From Pelagibius sp. CAU 1746 (GTDB lineage Bacteria; Pseudomonadota; Alphaproteobacteria; Kiloniellales; Kiloniellaceae): 64,000 bases of DNA. Position numbers and translations under genes: made by a program. The notes below the pieces were generated by a model. It made no database searches, had not been told where the DNA came from, and saw nothing but the letters and a program-made list of their open reading frames with translations. Location of the stretch: assembly GCF_039839785.1 (NCBI RefSeq), contig NZ_JBDOQT010000001.1, positions 1,736,001 to 1,800,000 on the forward strand, in the 5' to 3' direction. Shown in pieces: positions 51,202-59,895 of the stretch; positions within the stretch are counted from its first letter, which is position 1; each line of letters starts with the position of its first letter.

Positions 51202-51423
51202 TTACTTCAGGCCGAAGCTGCCGAAGCGCTTGTTGAACTTGGCCACCTGGCCGCCGCTGTCGACCAGACGATGCTCGCCGGTCCAGGCCGGGTGCGTCTT
51301 GGGGTCGATCTCCAGGCGCATGGTGTCGCCCGCGGCCCCGTAGGTGGAGCGCGTCTTGAACTCGCTACCATCGGTCATCTGGATGGTGATCTCGTGGTAG
51401 TCGGGATGAATGTCTTTTTTCAT
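51202..51423 (-). CDS. rpmE: 50S ribosomal protein L31
   Basis: A 73-residue L31. [29 protein letters not shown] and [25 protein letters not shown] are the conserved ends. It lacks the zinc-binding cysteines, as is usual for the alphaproteobacterial form. It is part of the large ribosomal subunit. It is divergent from an ABC exporter gene, a common alphaproteobacterial arrangement. The spacer holds a 12-base palindrome, TTATTGCAATAA (51560-51571), of unknown meaning. Confidence 0.97.
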   Translation of the reverse strand: MKKDIHPDYHEITIQMTDGSEFKTRSTYGAAGDTMRLEIDPKTHPAWTGEHRLVDSGGQVAKFNKRFGSFGLK

Positions 51424-51696
51424 GGCTTTGATCCTTTAAAGCGCCGCGCTGTATACCCGAGACCGTCCGGCGGTGCAAGCCCCGGCCGGAGCGCCGGGGC
51501 CGATCCGAATGAGCCTTGATTTCCAAAGGGTTGATGATCGTTTCCGGGGCAGGCTCCAATTATTGCAATAATCGCAATTATCGATGGCCCGCGCCGGGCG
51601 CCTGAGGGTTCGCCAAGCGCCCTGTGAGGCGTTATCTTCTCGCCACCCGCGCCCATACAGGCCTTAGGGCGGCGGGGACGAAGGGATCGTCTGTTT

Positions 51697-53541
51697 ATGA
51701 GAATGTCTTCTGCCGTCCCGGCGCCGCAGCGCGAGGACGCGCGGGCCCGGGGCAGCCTGAAATTGCTGGTCGAGCTGTGGCAGTTCGTGCGCCCCTACGG
51801 TCTGCAGCTTGCCGGCGCCATGACCGCCCTGGTGATCGCTTCCGGCACGGTGCTGGGCCTCGGCGTGGGGCTGCGCCGGCTGGTCGACGAAGGTTTTTCC
51901 ACCGGCGACGCCACCCTGCTGAACCAGGCGGTGTTGGTGCTCTTCGGCGTGGTCTTCCTGCTGGCGCTGGCCATTTACGCGCGCTTCTACCTGGTGTCCT
52001 GGATCGGCGAGCGGGTGGTGGCCGACATCCGCGCGCGCGTCTTCGACCACATCCTCACGCTCTCGCCGGCCTACTACGAGCTGACCCGCACCGGCGAGGT
52101 GCTGTCGCGGCTGACCACCGACACCACGCTGCTGCAGACCGTGGTCGGCTCCTCGGTCTCCATCGCCATCCGAAACTTTCTGCTGCTGATCGGCGGCAGC
52201 GTGCTGCTGGTCGTCACCTCGCCGAAGCTGACGGCGCTGGTCTTCCTGGTGGTGCCACTGGTGCTGCTGCCGATCCTCACCTACGGGCGCCGGGTGCGGC
52301 GCCTCAGCCGGACCAGCCAGGACCGGGTTGCCGACCTGGGCGTCTACGCCGGTGAGGCGCTGGACGCCATCCGCACCGTGCAGGCCTTCGTCCACGAGGG
52401 CGTCGACCGCAGGCGCTTCAGCGCGCGGGTCGAGGAGGCCTTCGCCGCGGCGCGCCAGCGCGTGGCGGCGCGCGCCATGCTGACCGCGGTGGTCATCGTG
52501 CTGGTCTTCGGCGCGGTCAGCACCATCCTGTGGATCGGCGGCCACGACGTGATCAGCGGGCGCATCTCCGCCGGCGAACTTTCCGCCTTCGTGTTCTACG
52601 CCATCGTGGTGGCCGGCGCCGCCGGCGCCTTCTCGGAAGTGATCGGCGACCTGCAGCGCGCCGCCGGCGCCACCGAGCGCCTGCTCGATCTGCTGGCTGT
52701 GGAGCCCGACATCACCGCCCCCGCCAACCCTGTCGCTCTGCCGCAGCCGCCGCGCGGCGCCGTCGCCTTCGAAGACGTGGTCTTCCACTATCCCTCGCGC
52801 CCCGACCACTCGGCCCTGCAGGGCCTCGACTTCGCCGTGGCGCCGGGCGAGAAGGTCGCCGTGGTCGGCCCCTCCGGCGCCGGCAAGACCACCATCTTCC
52901 AGCTTCTGCTGCGCTTTTACGATCCGCAGAGCGGCGCCGTCCGTTTCGACGGCGTGGCACTGCCGGAGGCCGATCCGGCCGATCTGCGGGCGCGCATCGG
53001 CCTGGTGCCGCAGGAGCCGGTGGTCTTCTCCGCCGACGCCTGGGAGAACATCCGCTACGGGCGCCCCGGGGCCGGCGACGAAGAGGTGCGTGCGGCGGCC
53101 GCGGCGGCCGGGGCCCTGGAATTCCTCGAGCGGTTGCCCGAGGGCTTCGACACTTACCTGGGGGAGAAGGGCGTGCGCCTTTCCGGCGGCCAGCGCCAGC
53201 GCCTCGCCATCGCCCGCGCCATCCTGAAGGATCCGCCGCTGCTGCTGCTCGACGAGGCCACCTCGGCCCTCGACGCCGAGAGCGAGCGCGTGGTGCAGCA
53301 GGCGCTCGACCGCCTCATGGCCGGACGCAGCACCCTCATCATCGCCCATCGCTTGGCCACAGTGCTGAAGGCCGACCGCATCCTGGTCATCGACCAGGGC
53401 CGCCTGGTGGAAAGCGGCACCCATGCCGAGCTGGTCGCCGCCGGCGGCCTCTACGCCCACCTCGCCACCCTGCAGTTCGGCGAAGGCGCGGCGCTGGGCA
53501 ACGGCGCCGGCGCAGAGGGTGTCCGCGCTTCGGGGGGCTGA
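51697..53541 (+). CDS. ABC exporter (fused membrane and ATPase domains, MsbA/BmrA-like)
   Basis: A 614-residue half-size ABC exporter. Six membrane helices fill about 25-320, including the intracellular loop RVFDHILTLSPAYYELTRTGEVLSRLTTDTTLLQ. The ATPase domain has Walker A VVGPSGAGKTTIFQLLL near 385, the Q-loop LVPQEPVVFS, the signature VRLSGGQRQRLAIARAIL near 495, Walker B PLLLLDEATSALD near 515 and the H-loop LIIAHRLATV. It works as a homodimer exporting a lipid, drug or similar hydrophobic compound. The start has GAAGGGA upstream. Inverted repeats B follow the stop. Confidence 0.92.
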   Translation: MRMSSAVPAPQREDARARGSLKLLVELWQFVRPYGLQLAGAMTALVIASGTVLGLGVGLRRLVDEGFSTGDATLLNQAVLVLFGVVFLLALAIYARFYLVSWIGERVVADIRARVFDHILTLSPAYYELTRTGEVLSRLTTDTTLLQTVVGSSVSIAIRNFLLLIGGSVLLVVTSPKLTALVFLVVPLVLLPILTYGRRVRRLSRTSQDRVADLGVYAGEALDAIRTVQAFVHEGVDRRRFSARVEEAFAAARQRVAARAMLTAVVIVLVFGAVSTILWIGGHDVISGRISAGELSAFVFYAIVVAGAAGAFSEVIGDLQRAAGATERLLDLLAVEPDITAPANPVALPQPPRGAVAFEDVVFHYPSRPDHSALQGLDFAVAPGEKVAVVGPSGAGKTTIFQLLLRFYDPQSGAVRFDGVALPEADPADLRARIGLVPQEPVVFSADAWENIRYGRPGAGDEEVRAAAAAAGALEFLERLPEGFDTYLGEKGVRLSGGQRQRLAIARAILKDPPLLLLDEATSALDAESERVVQQALDRLMAGRSTLIIAHRLATVLKADRILVIDQGRLVESGTHAELVAAGGLYAHLATLQFGEGAALGNGAGAEGVRASGG

Positions 53542-53558
53542 GGATTTCCAATCGGCGC

Positions 53559-53648
53559 ATGCTTCGAGACGGCCGCTGCGCGGCCTCCTCAGCATGAGGT
53601 CTGGGTTAAAGCCTCACCCTGAGGAGGCCTGAAAGGCCGTCTCGAAGG
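53559..53648. repeat. Dispersed palindrome, family B, inverted pair
   Basis: One copy, GCTTCGAGACGGCCGCTGCG followed by CGGCCTCCTCAGCATGAGG, faces a reverse copy, CCTCACCCTGAGGAGGCCTG followed by AAAGGCCGTCTCGAAGG, so the pair forms a long stem between convergent genes. Confidence 0.8.
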
Positions 53649-53673
53649 GCGAAGCGTCTCGTAGCAGAACCAC

Positions 53674-55122
53674 TCAGCGCTGGGTCAGCTTGAATTCGAT
53701 TCGGCGGTTGCGGCGGTAGGCGATCTCGTCGCCGCCGGGATCGAGCGGCTGGAACTCGCCGAAGCCGGTGGCGGCCAGGCGCTGCGGCGGGATGCCCTCG
53801 CTGATGAGGAACTTCACCACCGAGACGGCGCGCGCCGTCGACAGTTCCCAGTTCGAAGGGAAGGCCGCGGTGCTGATGGGCGCGCGGTCGGTGTGGCCGT
53901 CGACGCGCAGCACCCAGTCGAGTTCGCCGGGGATGTCGGCGGCGATCTCCTTCAAGGTGCTTGCCAGCCGCGCCAGTTGGCGCTGGCCCTCGCCGCCGAT
54001 GGTGGCCTGGCCGCTGGCGAAGAGGATCTCCGACTGGAAGACGAAGCGGTCGCCGACGATGCGGATGTCCTGGCGGTTGCCCAGCGCCTCGCGCAGGCGC
54101 CCGAAGAACTCCGAGCGGTAGCGCGCCAGCTCCTGCACCTTGCTGGCCAGGGCGACGTTGAGGCGCTTGCCGAGGTCGGCGATCTGCACCTCCTGCTCCT
54201 TGTTCTTGGCTTCGGAGACTTCCAGGGCCTCGGCGACCTGGGCGAGCTGTTCGCGCAGCGCGGCGAGCTGGCGGTTCAGCAGCGTCACCTGGATTTGAGC
54301 TTCCTCGGAGAGCTGCTTCTGTTCGGCGAGCGCCGTGCGCTCCGACTTCAGCTCGCTTTCCAATTCTTCGCGTGAGCTCTGCGAAGCCTGCAGCTTCTCC
54401 ACCAGATCGTCGCGCAGGGACTTGAGGATCGCCAACTCAGCGAGCTGCGCCTCGATCTTGTCCTTGTCGGCCTCGATGGTCGAATAGGCGTCCTCCAGCT
54501 CGGCCTTGCCGGCGGCGATGACGGCAAGGGCCTCTTCCAGCTTCTTCTGCTCGACCTCCAGGCGGGCGAGGGCGGCGTTCAACTCGTCGCGCTCGTCGGC
54601 CAACGCCGTCTCGGCCTCGCTGAGGGCCTGGCGGTTCTGCTGCAACTCCGTCCGCGCTGCGGCGAGTTCTTCCTCGCTGCTGGCGGCGACGCCGGCCAGA
54701 CGCTCGCGCTCGGCCTGTTCTTCGGACAGCAATGCGGCCAAGCGGTCACGCTCGTCGGCCAGGGCGGCAAGCTGGTTGACCAGGGACTCCCGCTCCTCGC
54801 TGACGGTGGCGAGCTGGTTGGCCAGGGATTCGCGCGAGGCAAGGGAGGACTGCAGCTCGGCGGAGAGTTGCTGCACGTTGAGCCGCAGCTCGGTATTGGC
54901 GTTCCGCTCCAGCGCCAGAAGCTCGGCCAGCTCGGCGATTTCGCTTTCCAGGCGCGTCAGCGCCTCGTCCTTGCCGGTGATGGCGACCGAGAGGAAAAAC
55001 TGCGCCACCATGAAGACCATGAGGACGAAGATGACGACCAGCAGCAGAGTTGCGAGGCCGTCGACGAAGCCCGGCCAGATGTTGATCGAACGGCGCGACC
55101 CTCCTCTGCCCAGCGCGTACAT
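53674..55122 (-). CDS. MotB/OmpA-like peptidoglycan-binding protein with long coiled coil
   Basis: A 482-residue inner-membrane protein. A single TM helix lies at about 17-45. The MotB-like aspartate (FVDGLATLLLVVIF, Asp21) sits just where proton-channel stator proteins have it. A coiled coil of nearly 300 residues follows (about 50-345; Glu/Leu/Ala-rich heptads), and then an OmpA-like domain: FQSEILFASGQATIGGEGQ near 360, VDGHTDRAP, NWELSTARAVSVVKFL and GEFQPLDPG...RNRRIEFKLTQR. With the MotA-like gene upstream it should form a peptidoglycan-anchored proton channel. The ATG is two bases from the end of an inserted MITE-like element, which now supplies its upstream sequence. Confidence 0.88.
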   Translation of the reverse strand: MYALGRGGSRRSINIWPGFVDGLATLLLVVIFVLMVFMVAQFFLSVAITGKDEALTRLESEIAELAELLALERNANTELRLNVQQLSAELQSSLASRESLANQLATVSEERESLVNQLAALADERDRLAALLSEEQAERERLAGVAASSEEELAAARTELQQNRQALSEAETALADERDELNAALARLEVEQKKLEEALAVIAAGKAELEDAYSTIEADKDKIEAQLAELAILKSLRDDLVEKLQASQSSREELESELKSERTALAEQKQLSEEAQIQVTLLNRQLAALREQLAQVAEALEVSEAKNKEQEVQIADLGKRLNVALASKVQELARYRSEFFGRLREALGNRQDIRIVGDRFVFQSEILFASGQATIGGEGQRQLARLASTLKEIAADIPGELDWVLRVDGHTDRAPISTAAFPSNWELSTARAVSVVKFLISEGIPPQRLAATGFGEFQPLDPGGDEIAYRRNRRIEFKLTQR

Positions 55123-55124
55123 TA

Positions 55125-55388
55125 GGCCCCACCATCAGGATTAGGTGCGCCATGAGACGGTCGGGAACGCCCCGTGGCTAGGAGCACCGGTGCAGGCGAT
55201 GTGGGCCATCGGCAAGCCGGTGCGACGACGTCCACGGGACCTTCCCGACCGCCCGCAGGGTCGCTTTTCGCTCCGCGCCCGCGGCGTCGCCACGCTTGCC
55301 CGATGCACCACATCGTGCTGCGCGTGGCTCCTGTCGGGTGCGGTCGAAAAGTCGATCTCATGATGCACCTAATCCTGATGGTGGGGCC
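55125..55388. mobile_element. MITE-like element with 33-bp terminal inverted repeats and TTA target duplication
   Basis: Both ends start GGCCCCACCATCAGGATTAG; in inverted orientation they are identical for 24 bases, differ at two, and match again for seven (CATGAGA). The outside bases are TTA on each side (55122-55124 and 55389-55391), a likely target-site duplication. The 264-base element has no convincing gene, so it would be non-autonomous. Removing it with one TTA joins the MotA-like stop and the MotB-like start as TAG-GTA-ATG, a normal operon junction. No transposase is in the window. Confidence 0.75.
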
Positions 55389-55392
55389 TTAC

Positions 55393-56550
55393 CTAACCCT
55401 CTTCGGCCATGGCCGCCAGGGTGCGGGTCAGCAGGCGGATTTCGCTGCGCAGTTCTTCGACCGCGGACTCGCGGCCGTGCGCCATCTCCGCCGACATGCG
55501 CTCCAGGCGCAGGTCCAGATTACGGATGTGGCCCTTGGTGGCCTTGTCGAGGCCGCCGCCTTCCTCGCCGGAATCGGCCAGGCGCTGCAGCAGGGGTTTC
55601 ATGCTGGCCTGGGTTTCGGCGATGGAGAGCATCACCGACTGCTCGGTGCGCATGTGGTCGGTGAGGCTGCTGAGGCGTTCGGTCAGCGCCGCCAGGTTCT
55701 GGTTCACGCTGGCGCGGTCTTCCTCGCCGCGCGCCACGGTGCGCTGTAGCTGCTCCAGGCTGTCGGCGGTCTTTTCCAGCAGGGCATGGACGTAGGCCGA
55801 GACCGGCTGCTCGCCTTCGCCGCTGAAGCCGCCGCCGCTGCCCAGCTTGGTGACGCTGGAGAGCCACTCTTCCAGCTCGTTGAGGAAACGGTTGTGCGCC
55901 TGGGCCGAGTTCAGTTCCAGGAACCCCAGCACCAGCGAACCGGCGAGGCCGAAGAGCGAGGAACTGAAAGCCGTGCCCATGCCTGACAGCGGCGCTTGCA
56001 GGCCGCCCTTCAGTTCTTCGAAGAGGGCGACGGCGTCGCCGCTGCCGCCCGACAGGCCGCCGATGGTCTCGCCCACGGCGTTGACCGTGTCGAGCAGGCC
56101 CCAGAAGGTGCCCAGCAGGCCGAGGAAGATCAGCAGGCCGATGACATAGCGGGAGATCTCGTGCGATTCCTCGATGCGTGCCTGGATGGTGTCCAGCAGC
56201 GAGCGCATCGACATGGTCGAGAGGCTGAGCCGCCCGGCCTTGTCGCCGATCATGGTGACCATGGGGCCCAGCAGGCGCGGCGGCCTGTCCTGCGACAGGG
56301 TGCCGGGAAAGACCAGCCCGCCGCGGCTTTCGCGCCGCAGGGTCTCCAGCCAGTAGATCTCGCCGCGCAGGCCGAGCACCTGAATGAAGCTGTAGGCAAT
56401 GCCAATGATCAGAATGAGAATAATCAGACCGTTGAGCCAGAGATTGGCGACAAAGGCGTCCTGCAACTGTGGTGCGATGAAGGCGCCGGCCACGGCGCAG
56501 GCCGCGAGAAACGCCACCATTCGAATGAGATAGGTCTGCAGGAAGGACAT
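55393..56550 (-). CDS. MotA/TolQ/ExbB-like proton channel protein
   Basis: A 385-residue membrane protein. Four hydrophobic segments lie at about 8-28, 36-57, 134-160 and 205-228. The last two, with GLLIFLGLLGTFWGLLDTV and LSGMGTAFSSSLFGLAGSLVLG, form the proton-channel core shared by MotA, TolQ and ExbB. The C-terminal 150 residues are hydrophilic and coiled-coil-like (SLEQLQRTVARGEEDRASVNQNLAALTERL). It is the natural partner of the MotB/OmpA-like protein encoded next. Known relatives include flagellar stators, Tol-Pal and ZorAB. No flagellar or tol genes are near. Confidence 0.88.
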   Translation of the reverse strand: MSFLQTYLIRMVAFLAACAVAGAFIAPQLQDAFVANLWLNGLIILILIIGIAYSFIQVLGLRGEIYWLETLRRESRGGLVFPGTLSQDRPPRLLGPMVTMIGDKAGRLSLSTMSMRSLLDTIQARIEESHEISRYVIGLLIFLGLLGTFWGLLDTVNAVGETIGGLSGGSGDAVALFEELKGGLQAPLSGMGTAFSSSLFGLAGSLVLGFLELNSAQAHNRFLNELEEWLSSVTKLGSGGGFSGEGEQPVSAYVHALLEKTADSLEQLQRTVARGEEDRASVNQNLAALTERLSSLTDHMRTEQSVMLSIAETQASMKPLLQRLADSGEEGGGLDKATKGHIRNLDLRLERMSAEMAHGRESAVEELRSEIRLLTRTLAAMAEEG

Positions 56551-56664
56551 CGTGACGGTCTTACCCTCGGGTCCGCGGGGCGGATGTGTCAATCATAAGG
56601 CAGATCGGCCCGCGCTGCGACCCGCGCAGCCGGGGAATCCACCTTAAGCTCGCGTCTTTAAGGG

Positions 56665-58197
56665 TTAGCTGTCAATCGGCCGGATGTCGACCCGATTTGC
56701 AGGACCGTTGCCGGTCTGCTCGCCGGCCGGACGGATCTGAATGCGCGCGGAGGGAACGCCGGCATCGATCAGGAAACTGCGAACCTTGAGCGCCCGGGAC
56801 AAGGCCAGTTTGCGCGCCAGGTCTTGAGACCCGTCCTTGGCGCTGGCGAAGCCGAGCACCTGGATGCGGCCCGCTTCGTTGGCGCGCAGGCTGTCGGCGA
56901 GGGACAGCAACTCGGCCTGAACCAGGTCCGAGAGTTCCGCCGAATCGTTGTCGAAGGTGACACTGATGTCTTCCAGCGGCGCGCCGACCGCCAGGCTGGC
57001 GGTCTGGACGCCGGGCGTAGCGGGTGCGGCAGCGATCGGCGCCGGCACGTCGGCGCTGGCCACCGTCTCGCCGGTCATCGGCGCTGCGGCCTGAACTTCG
57101 CTCGCCGGCAGCAGGTTGACCGGGCCGTCGCTTTCCGCCTGGGCCATGTGCTCCCGAGGGGCCGGCTCGGTCGTGGCGACGGGCGCCGGCATGTCGGCGC
57201 TGCTGGCCGGCATCGCACCGGCTTTCGCCGTGCTCTGCGGAACCTCGGCAGGCTGCGCGGCGGGCGCAGCCATGTTTCCGGGCGCGGCCGTGGCGGTGGT
57301 CGCTGTCTCGGCGGTGGCTTGCACGACGGGAGTTTGGACGACGGGGGCCGGCGCGGCGGGCGCGGGCTCGATGGCGGCAGTCTCGACCTCGGCGACCGGC
57401 GGCACCTCGGCCATGGTCGGGGCCGCGTCGTTCTTCGCCGGGGTCTGGAATTCGGGCGCCAGGGGCGCGGCCGGCTCATCGACCGTCGTGACGCCGACCT
57501 CGGCCAGCATTTCCGGCGATACCTCCGGCTTGCGCGGGGCCGGCTGCGGCACGGCTATCGGCGGGCGGCGCAGGGTCAGCCTGGGCGCGTCGCCGGCCGC
57601 GGCGCTCTCGTCGACCGGCGGCAGGTTGTCCATGAAGACGACGATGCTGCCGTCCGCGCTCGCGCCCCCGGCAGGGCGCTGGCCGTTGTCCAGCGGGATC
57701 AGCAGCTGCGAGGAGGGCTCGGGGCCCTCGGCGAAGGCATTCTGCATGGCTTCGGCGCGGGCCGCGTGATTGTCCTGGAAATCCGGCGCAAGGGTGCTGG
57801 CTGGGGCCTCCAGCGGCGGGAACAGCAAGGTACCCGGACGGGTCACCACGTAGTTGCCGTTGCCGTAGGACTGGAAGTTCTGGCTGCCGGGCGCCTGCTG
57901 CGGGGGCAGACGCAGGACCGGCGCCTGGGACGGCTGGGCCCGGACCTGCGGCGCGGGCAGATAGCCCGGCTGCGGGGCCAGCGGCGCGGTGGCCGCCGGG
58001 CCGGGGCCAAGGCTGTTGAGCACGTCGCTGTTGATGACGATGCCGGAGTTGGACTGGGCCAGCGCCGCGGGCGCCAGGGCCGCAGTGGCGGTGAGGGTCA
58101 GGGCGAGGGCGCCGGCAGCCGCGCAGGCCGGCGCAAACCGGCGCTCTTTCGCCCGGTTTTCCGCCGTATTTCGGCCGAGTGATGCGAGTCTGCTCAT
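56665..58197 (-). CDS. Secreted OmpA-family protein with proline/alanine-rich spacer
   Basis: A 510-residue exported protein. The signal peptide is at about 20-47 (ALALTLTATAALAPAALAQ). A long Pro/Ala-rich, low-complexity region (about 50-390) with many APAP/PVVQ-like stretches follows. The C-terminal OmpA domain of about 110 residues has ISVTFDNDSAELSDLVQAELLSLADSL, GFASAKDGSQDLARKLALSRALKVRSFLIDAG and NRVDIRPI, binding peptidoglycan in the family. It lies upstream of the MotA-like and MotB-like genes on the same strand, 114 bases away, and probably belongs to the same envelope system. Confidence 0.85.
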   Translation of the reverse strand: MSRLASLGRNTAENRAKERRFAPACAAAGALALTLTATAALAPAALAQSNSGIVINSDVLNSLGPGPAATAPLAPQPGYLPAPQVRAQPSQAPVLRLPPQQAPGSQNFQSYGNGNYVVTRPGTLLFPPLEAPASTLAPDFQDNHAARAEAMQNAFAEGPEPSSQLLIPLDNGQRPAGGASADGSIVVFMDNLPPVDESAAAGDAPRLTLRRPPIAVPQPAPRKPEVSPEMLAEVGVTTVDEPAAPLAPEFQTPAKNDAAPTMAEVPPVAEVETAAIEPAPAAPAPVVQTPVVQATAETATTATAAPGNMAAPAAQPAEVPQSTAKAGAMPASSADMPAPVATTEPAPREHMAQAESDGPVNLLPASEVQAAAPMTGETVASADVPAPIAAAPATPGVQTASLAVGAPLEDISVTFDNDSAELSDLVQAELLSLADSLRANEAGRIQVLGFASAKDGSQDLARKLALSRALKVRSFLIDAGVPSARIQIRPAGEQTGNGPANRVDIRPIDS

Positions 58198-58340
58198 AGC
58201 CCCTAATACCCCAGTTTCCCCTGCTAACCACTGTGGTTAACACTATGCTTCCACCGCGCCCGGGACAACCTGCTTTGCGGGGCCGCAGGGGCGGCGGGCG
58301 GCACAGCGGTGTGCCGCGGAGGGGCTTATTATTGAGCCTT

Positions 58341-59144
58341 TTAGTTACTTAAAGGTTTGCGTAGCAGCTTCATCAGGTCGCTGTGGATGGCGTTGTTGGT
58401 CGCCAGGATGCTGGGCGAGCCCAATGTGAGGGCTTTCCCATTCATTTCGCTGACATATCCGCCGGCCTCGCGCAACAGAATCAGGCCCGCGGCGTAGTCC
58501 CAGGGGGACAGCCCGCGCTCCCAGAAGCCGTCGAAACGCCCGGCCGCCACATAGGCCAGGTCCAGGGCGGCGGCGCCCCAGCGGCGGATTCCCGCGGTAT
58601 TGGCCATGACGGCGTCGATCTCGCCCAGGAACTGCGGGCGGTCGCCTTTACCGGCGAAGGGCGCGCCGGTGGCGATCAGGCAGTCGGTCATCCTGGTGCG
58701 GGAGGAAACCCGGATCCGGCGGTCGTTGAGAAAGGCCCCCTGGCCCTTTTCGGCATGGAAGAGGTCTTCCTTGATCGGATCGTAGACCAGCCCGGCGATG
58801 ATCTCGCCGCGCTCCTCCAGGGCAATGGAGATGGCGAAATGCGGCAGCGAGTGAAGAAAGTTGCTGGTGCCGTCCAGGGGGTCGACGATCCAGCGCCGGC
58901 CGCTGTCGTCGCTGGCCGCCACCGCCTCCGACTCCTCCATCAGGAAGCCGTAGCCCGGCCGCGCCTTCTGCAGCTCCTCCTTCAGGACCTTCTCGGCCTT
59001 CAGATCGGCGGCGGAGACGAAATCCGCCGGGCCCTTGCGGGAGACCTGCAGGTTCTCGACCTCCCCGAAGTCGCGCTTCAGGCCGCGGGCCGCCTTGTCG
59101 GCGGCCTTGGTCATGACGTTCAAGAGGGCGGAGCGGGTGGCCAT
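58341..59144 (-). CDS. suhB: Inositol-1-monophosphatase family protein (SuhB-like)
   Basis: A 267-residue Mg-dependent phosphatase. The metal-binding motifs are MEESEAV near 70, WIVDPLDGTSNFLHSLPHFAISIAL near 85-109 (DPxDGTxNF, here DPLDGTSNF) and LSPWDYAAGLILLREAGG near 215. It hydrolyses inositol phosphates or related sugar phosphates; SuhB also acts with transcription factors in E. coli. The neighbourhood efp-suhB is typical for alphaproteobacteria. Confidence 0.92.
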   Translation of the reverse strand: MATRSALLNVMTKAADKAARGLKRDFGEVENLQVSRKGPADFVSAADLKAEKVLKEELQKARPGYGFLMEESEAVAASDDSGRRWIVDPLDGTSNFLHSLPHFAISIALEERGEIIAGLVYDPIKEDLFHAEKGQGAFLNDRRIRVSSRTRMTDCLIATGAPFAGKGDRPQFLGEIDAVMANTAGIRRWGAAALDLAYVAAGRFDGFWERGLSPWDYAAGLILLREAGGYVSEMNGKALTLGSPSILATNNAIHSDLMKLLRKPLSN

Positions 59145-59217
59145 GCGGGTCTTGCGGTCTTTCTAGCTTCTTGGGTCGTTTGGGGGAGCGGTCTTCGGGG
59201 AAGGGGCGCGGGCGGCC

Positions 59218-59784
59218 TCAGTCCTTGGCGCGCTCGACGTAGCTGGCGTCGGCGGTGTTCACCACCACGCGGGTGCCGGACTCGATATGCGGCGGCACCA
59301 TGATACGGCTGCCGTTCTCCAGCACCGCGGGCTTGTAGGAGGAGGAGGCGGTCTGCCCCTTCACCACCGGGTCGGCCTCGGTGATCTCCATGACCACGGT
59401 GTCCGGCAGCATGACCGAGATCGGCTCGTCCTCGTAGGACTCGATGGTGACGCTCATGCCTTCTTGCAGGAAGACCACCGGCTCGCCCACCAGATCCTTG
59501 TTCAGGGTGATCTGCTCGTAGGTATCGTTGTCCATGAAGGTCAGCATGTCGCCGTCCTCATAGAGGTACTGATACTCTTTCTGGTCCAGGCGGACGCGCT
59601 CGACGTCCTCGCTGGCGCGGAAGCGCTCGTTCAGCTTGGTGCCGTCGCGGATGTCCTTCAGCTCGCACTGCAGGTAGGCGCCGCCCTTGCCGGGCTGGGT
59701 GTGCTGAATCTTGACGGCACGCCACAGGCGGTTCTTGTGTTCGATGACGTTGCCAGGGCGGATCGCGTTGCCGTTGATCTTCAT
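59218..59784 (-). CDS. efp: Elongation factor P
   Basis: A 188-residue EF-P, full length with three beta-barrel domains. The tip of domain [14 protein letters not shown], keeps the lysine (Lys33) that is modified in many bacteria to rescue ribosomes stalled at polyproline. [37 protein letters not shown] is the conserved domain III. No PoxA/EarP-type modifier is in the window. Confidence 0.97.
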   Translation of the reverse strand: MKINGNAIRPGNVIEHKNRLWRAVKIQHTQPGKGGAYLQCELKDIRDGTKLNERFRASEDVERVRLDQKEYQYLYEDGDMLTFMDNDTYEQITLNKDLVGEPVVFLQEGMSVTIESYEDEPISVMLPDTVVMEITEADPVVKGQTASSSYKPAVLENGSRIMVPPHIESGTRVVVNTADASYVERAKD

Positions 59785-59895
59785 TGGGGGATCGTCCGGG
59801 ATTAGGTGTTCTGGAAAGCGCGCGGAAGCTACCAGCTTGCCTCCAGGGTGGCAACGCCGGAGGTGGCCCGGCGGAAAGCGCGGAAATCCGCGCTG

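Noticed and set aside
51560-51571. TTATTGCAATAA palindrome upstream of rpmE as a Zur box
   Set aside because: It does not match the known Zur consensus, and this L31 lacks zinc cysteines; mentioned only as a palindrome of unknown meaning.
55141-55368. Short frames inside the MITE-like element
   Set aside because: They begin in the terminal inverted repeats and read G+C-rich filler; no transposase motif.
53674-56550. ZorAB-type Zorya defence system
   Set aside because: The channel/OmpA pair is reminiscent of ZorA/ZorB, but the coiled coil is in the MotB-like partner, ZorC/ZorD/ZorE genes are missing, and composition matches the core genome.
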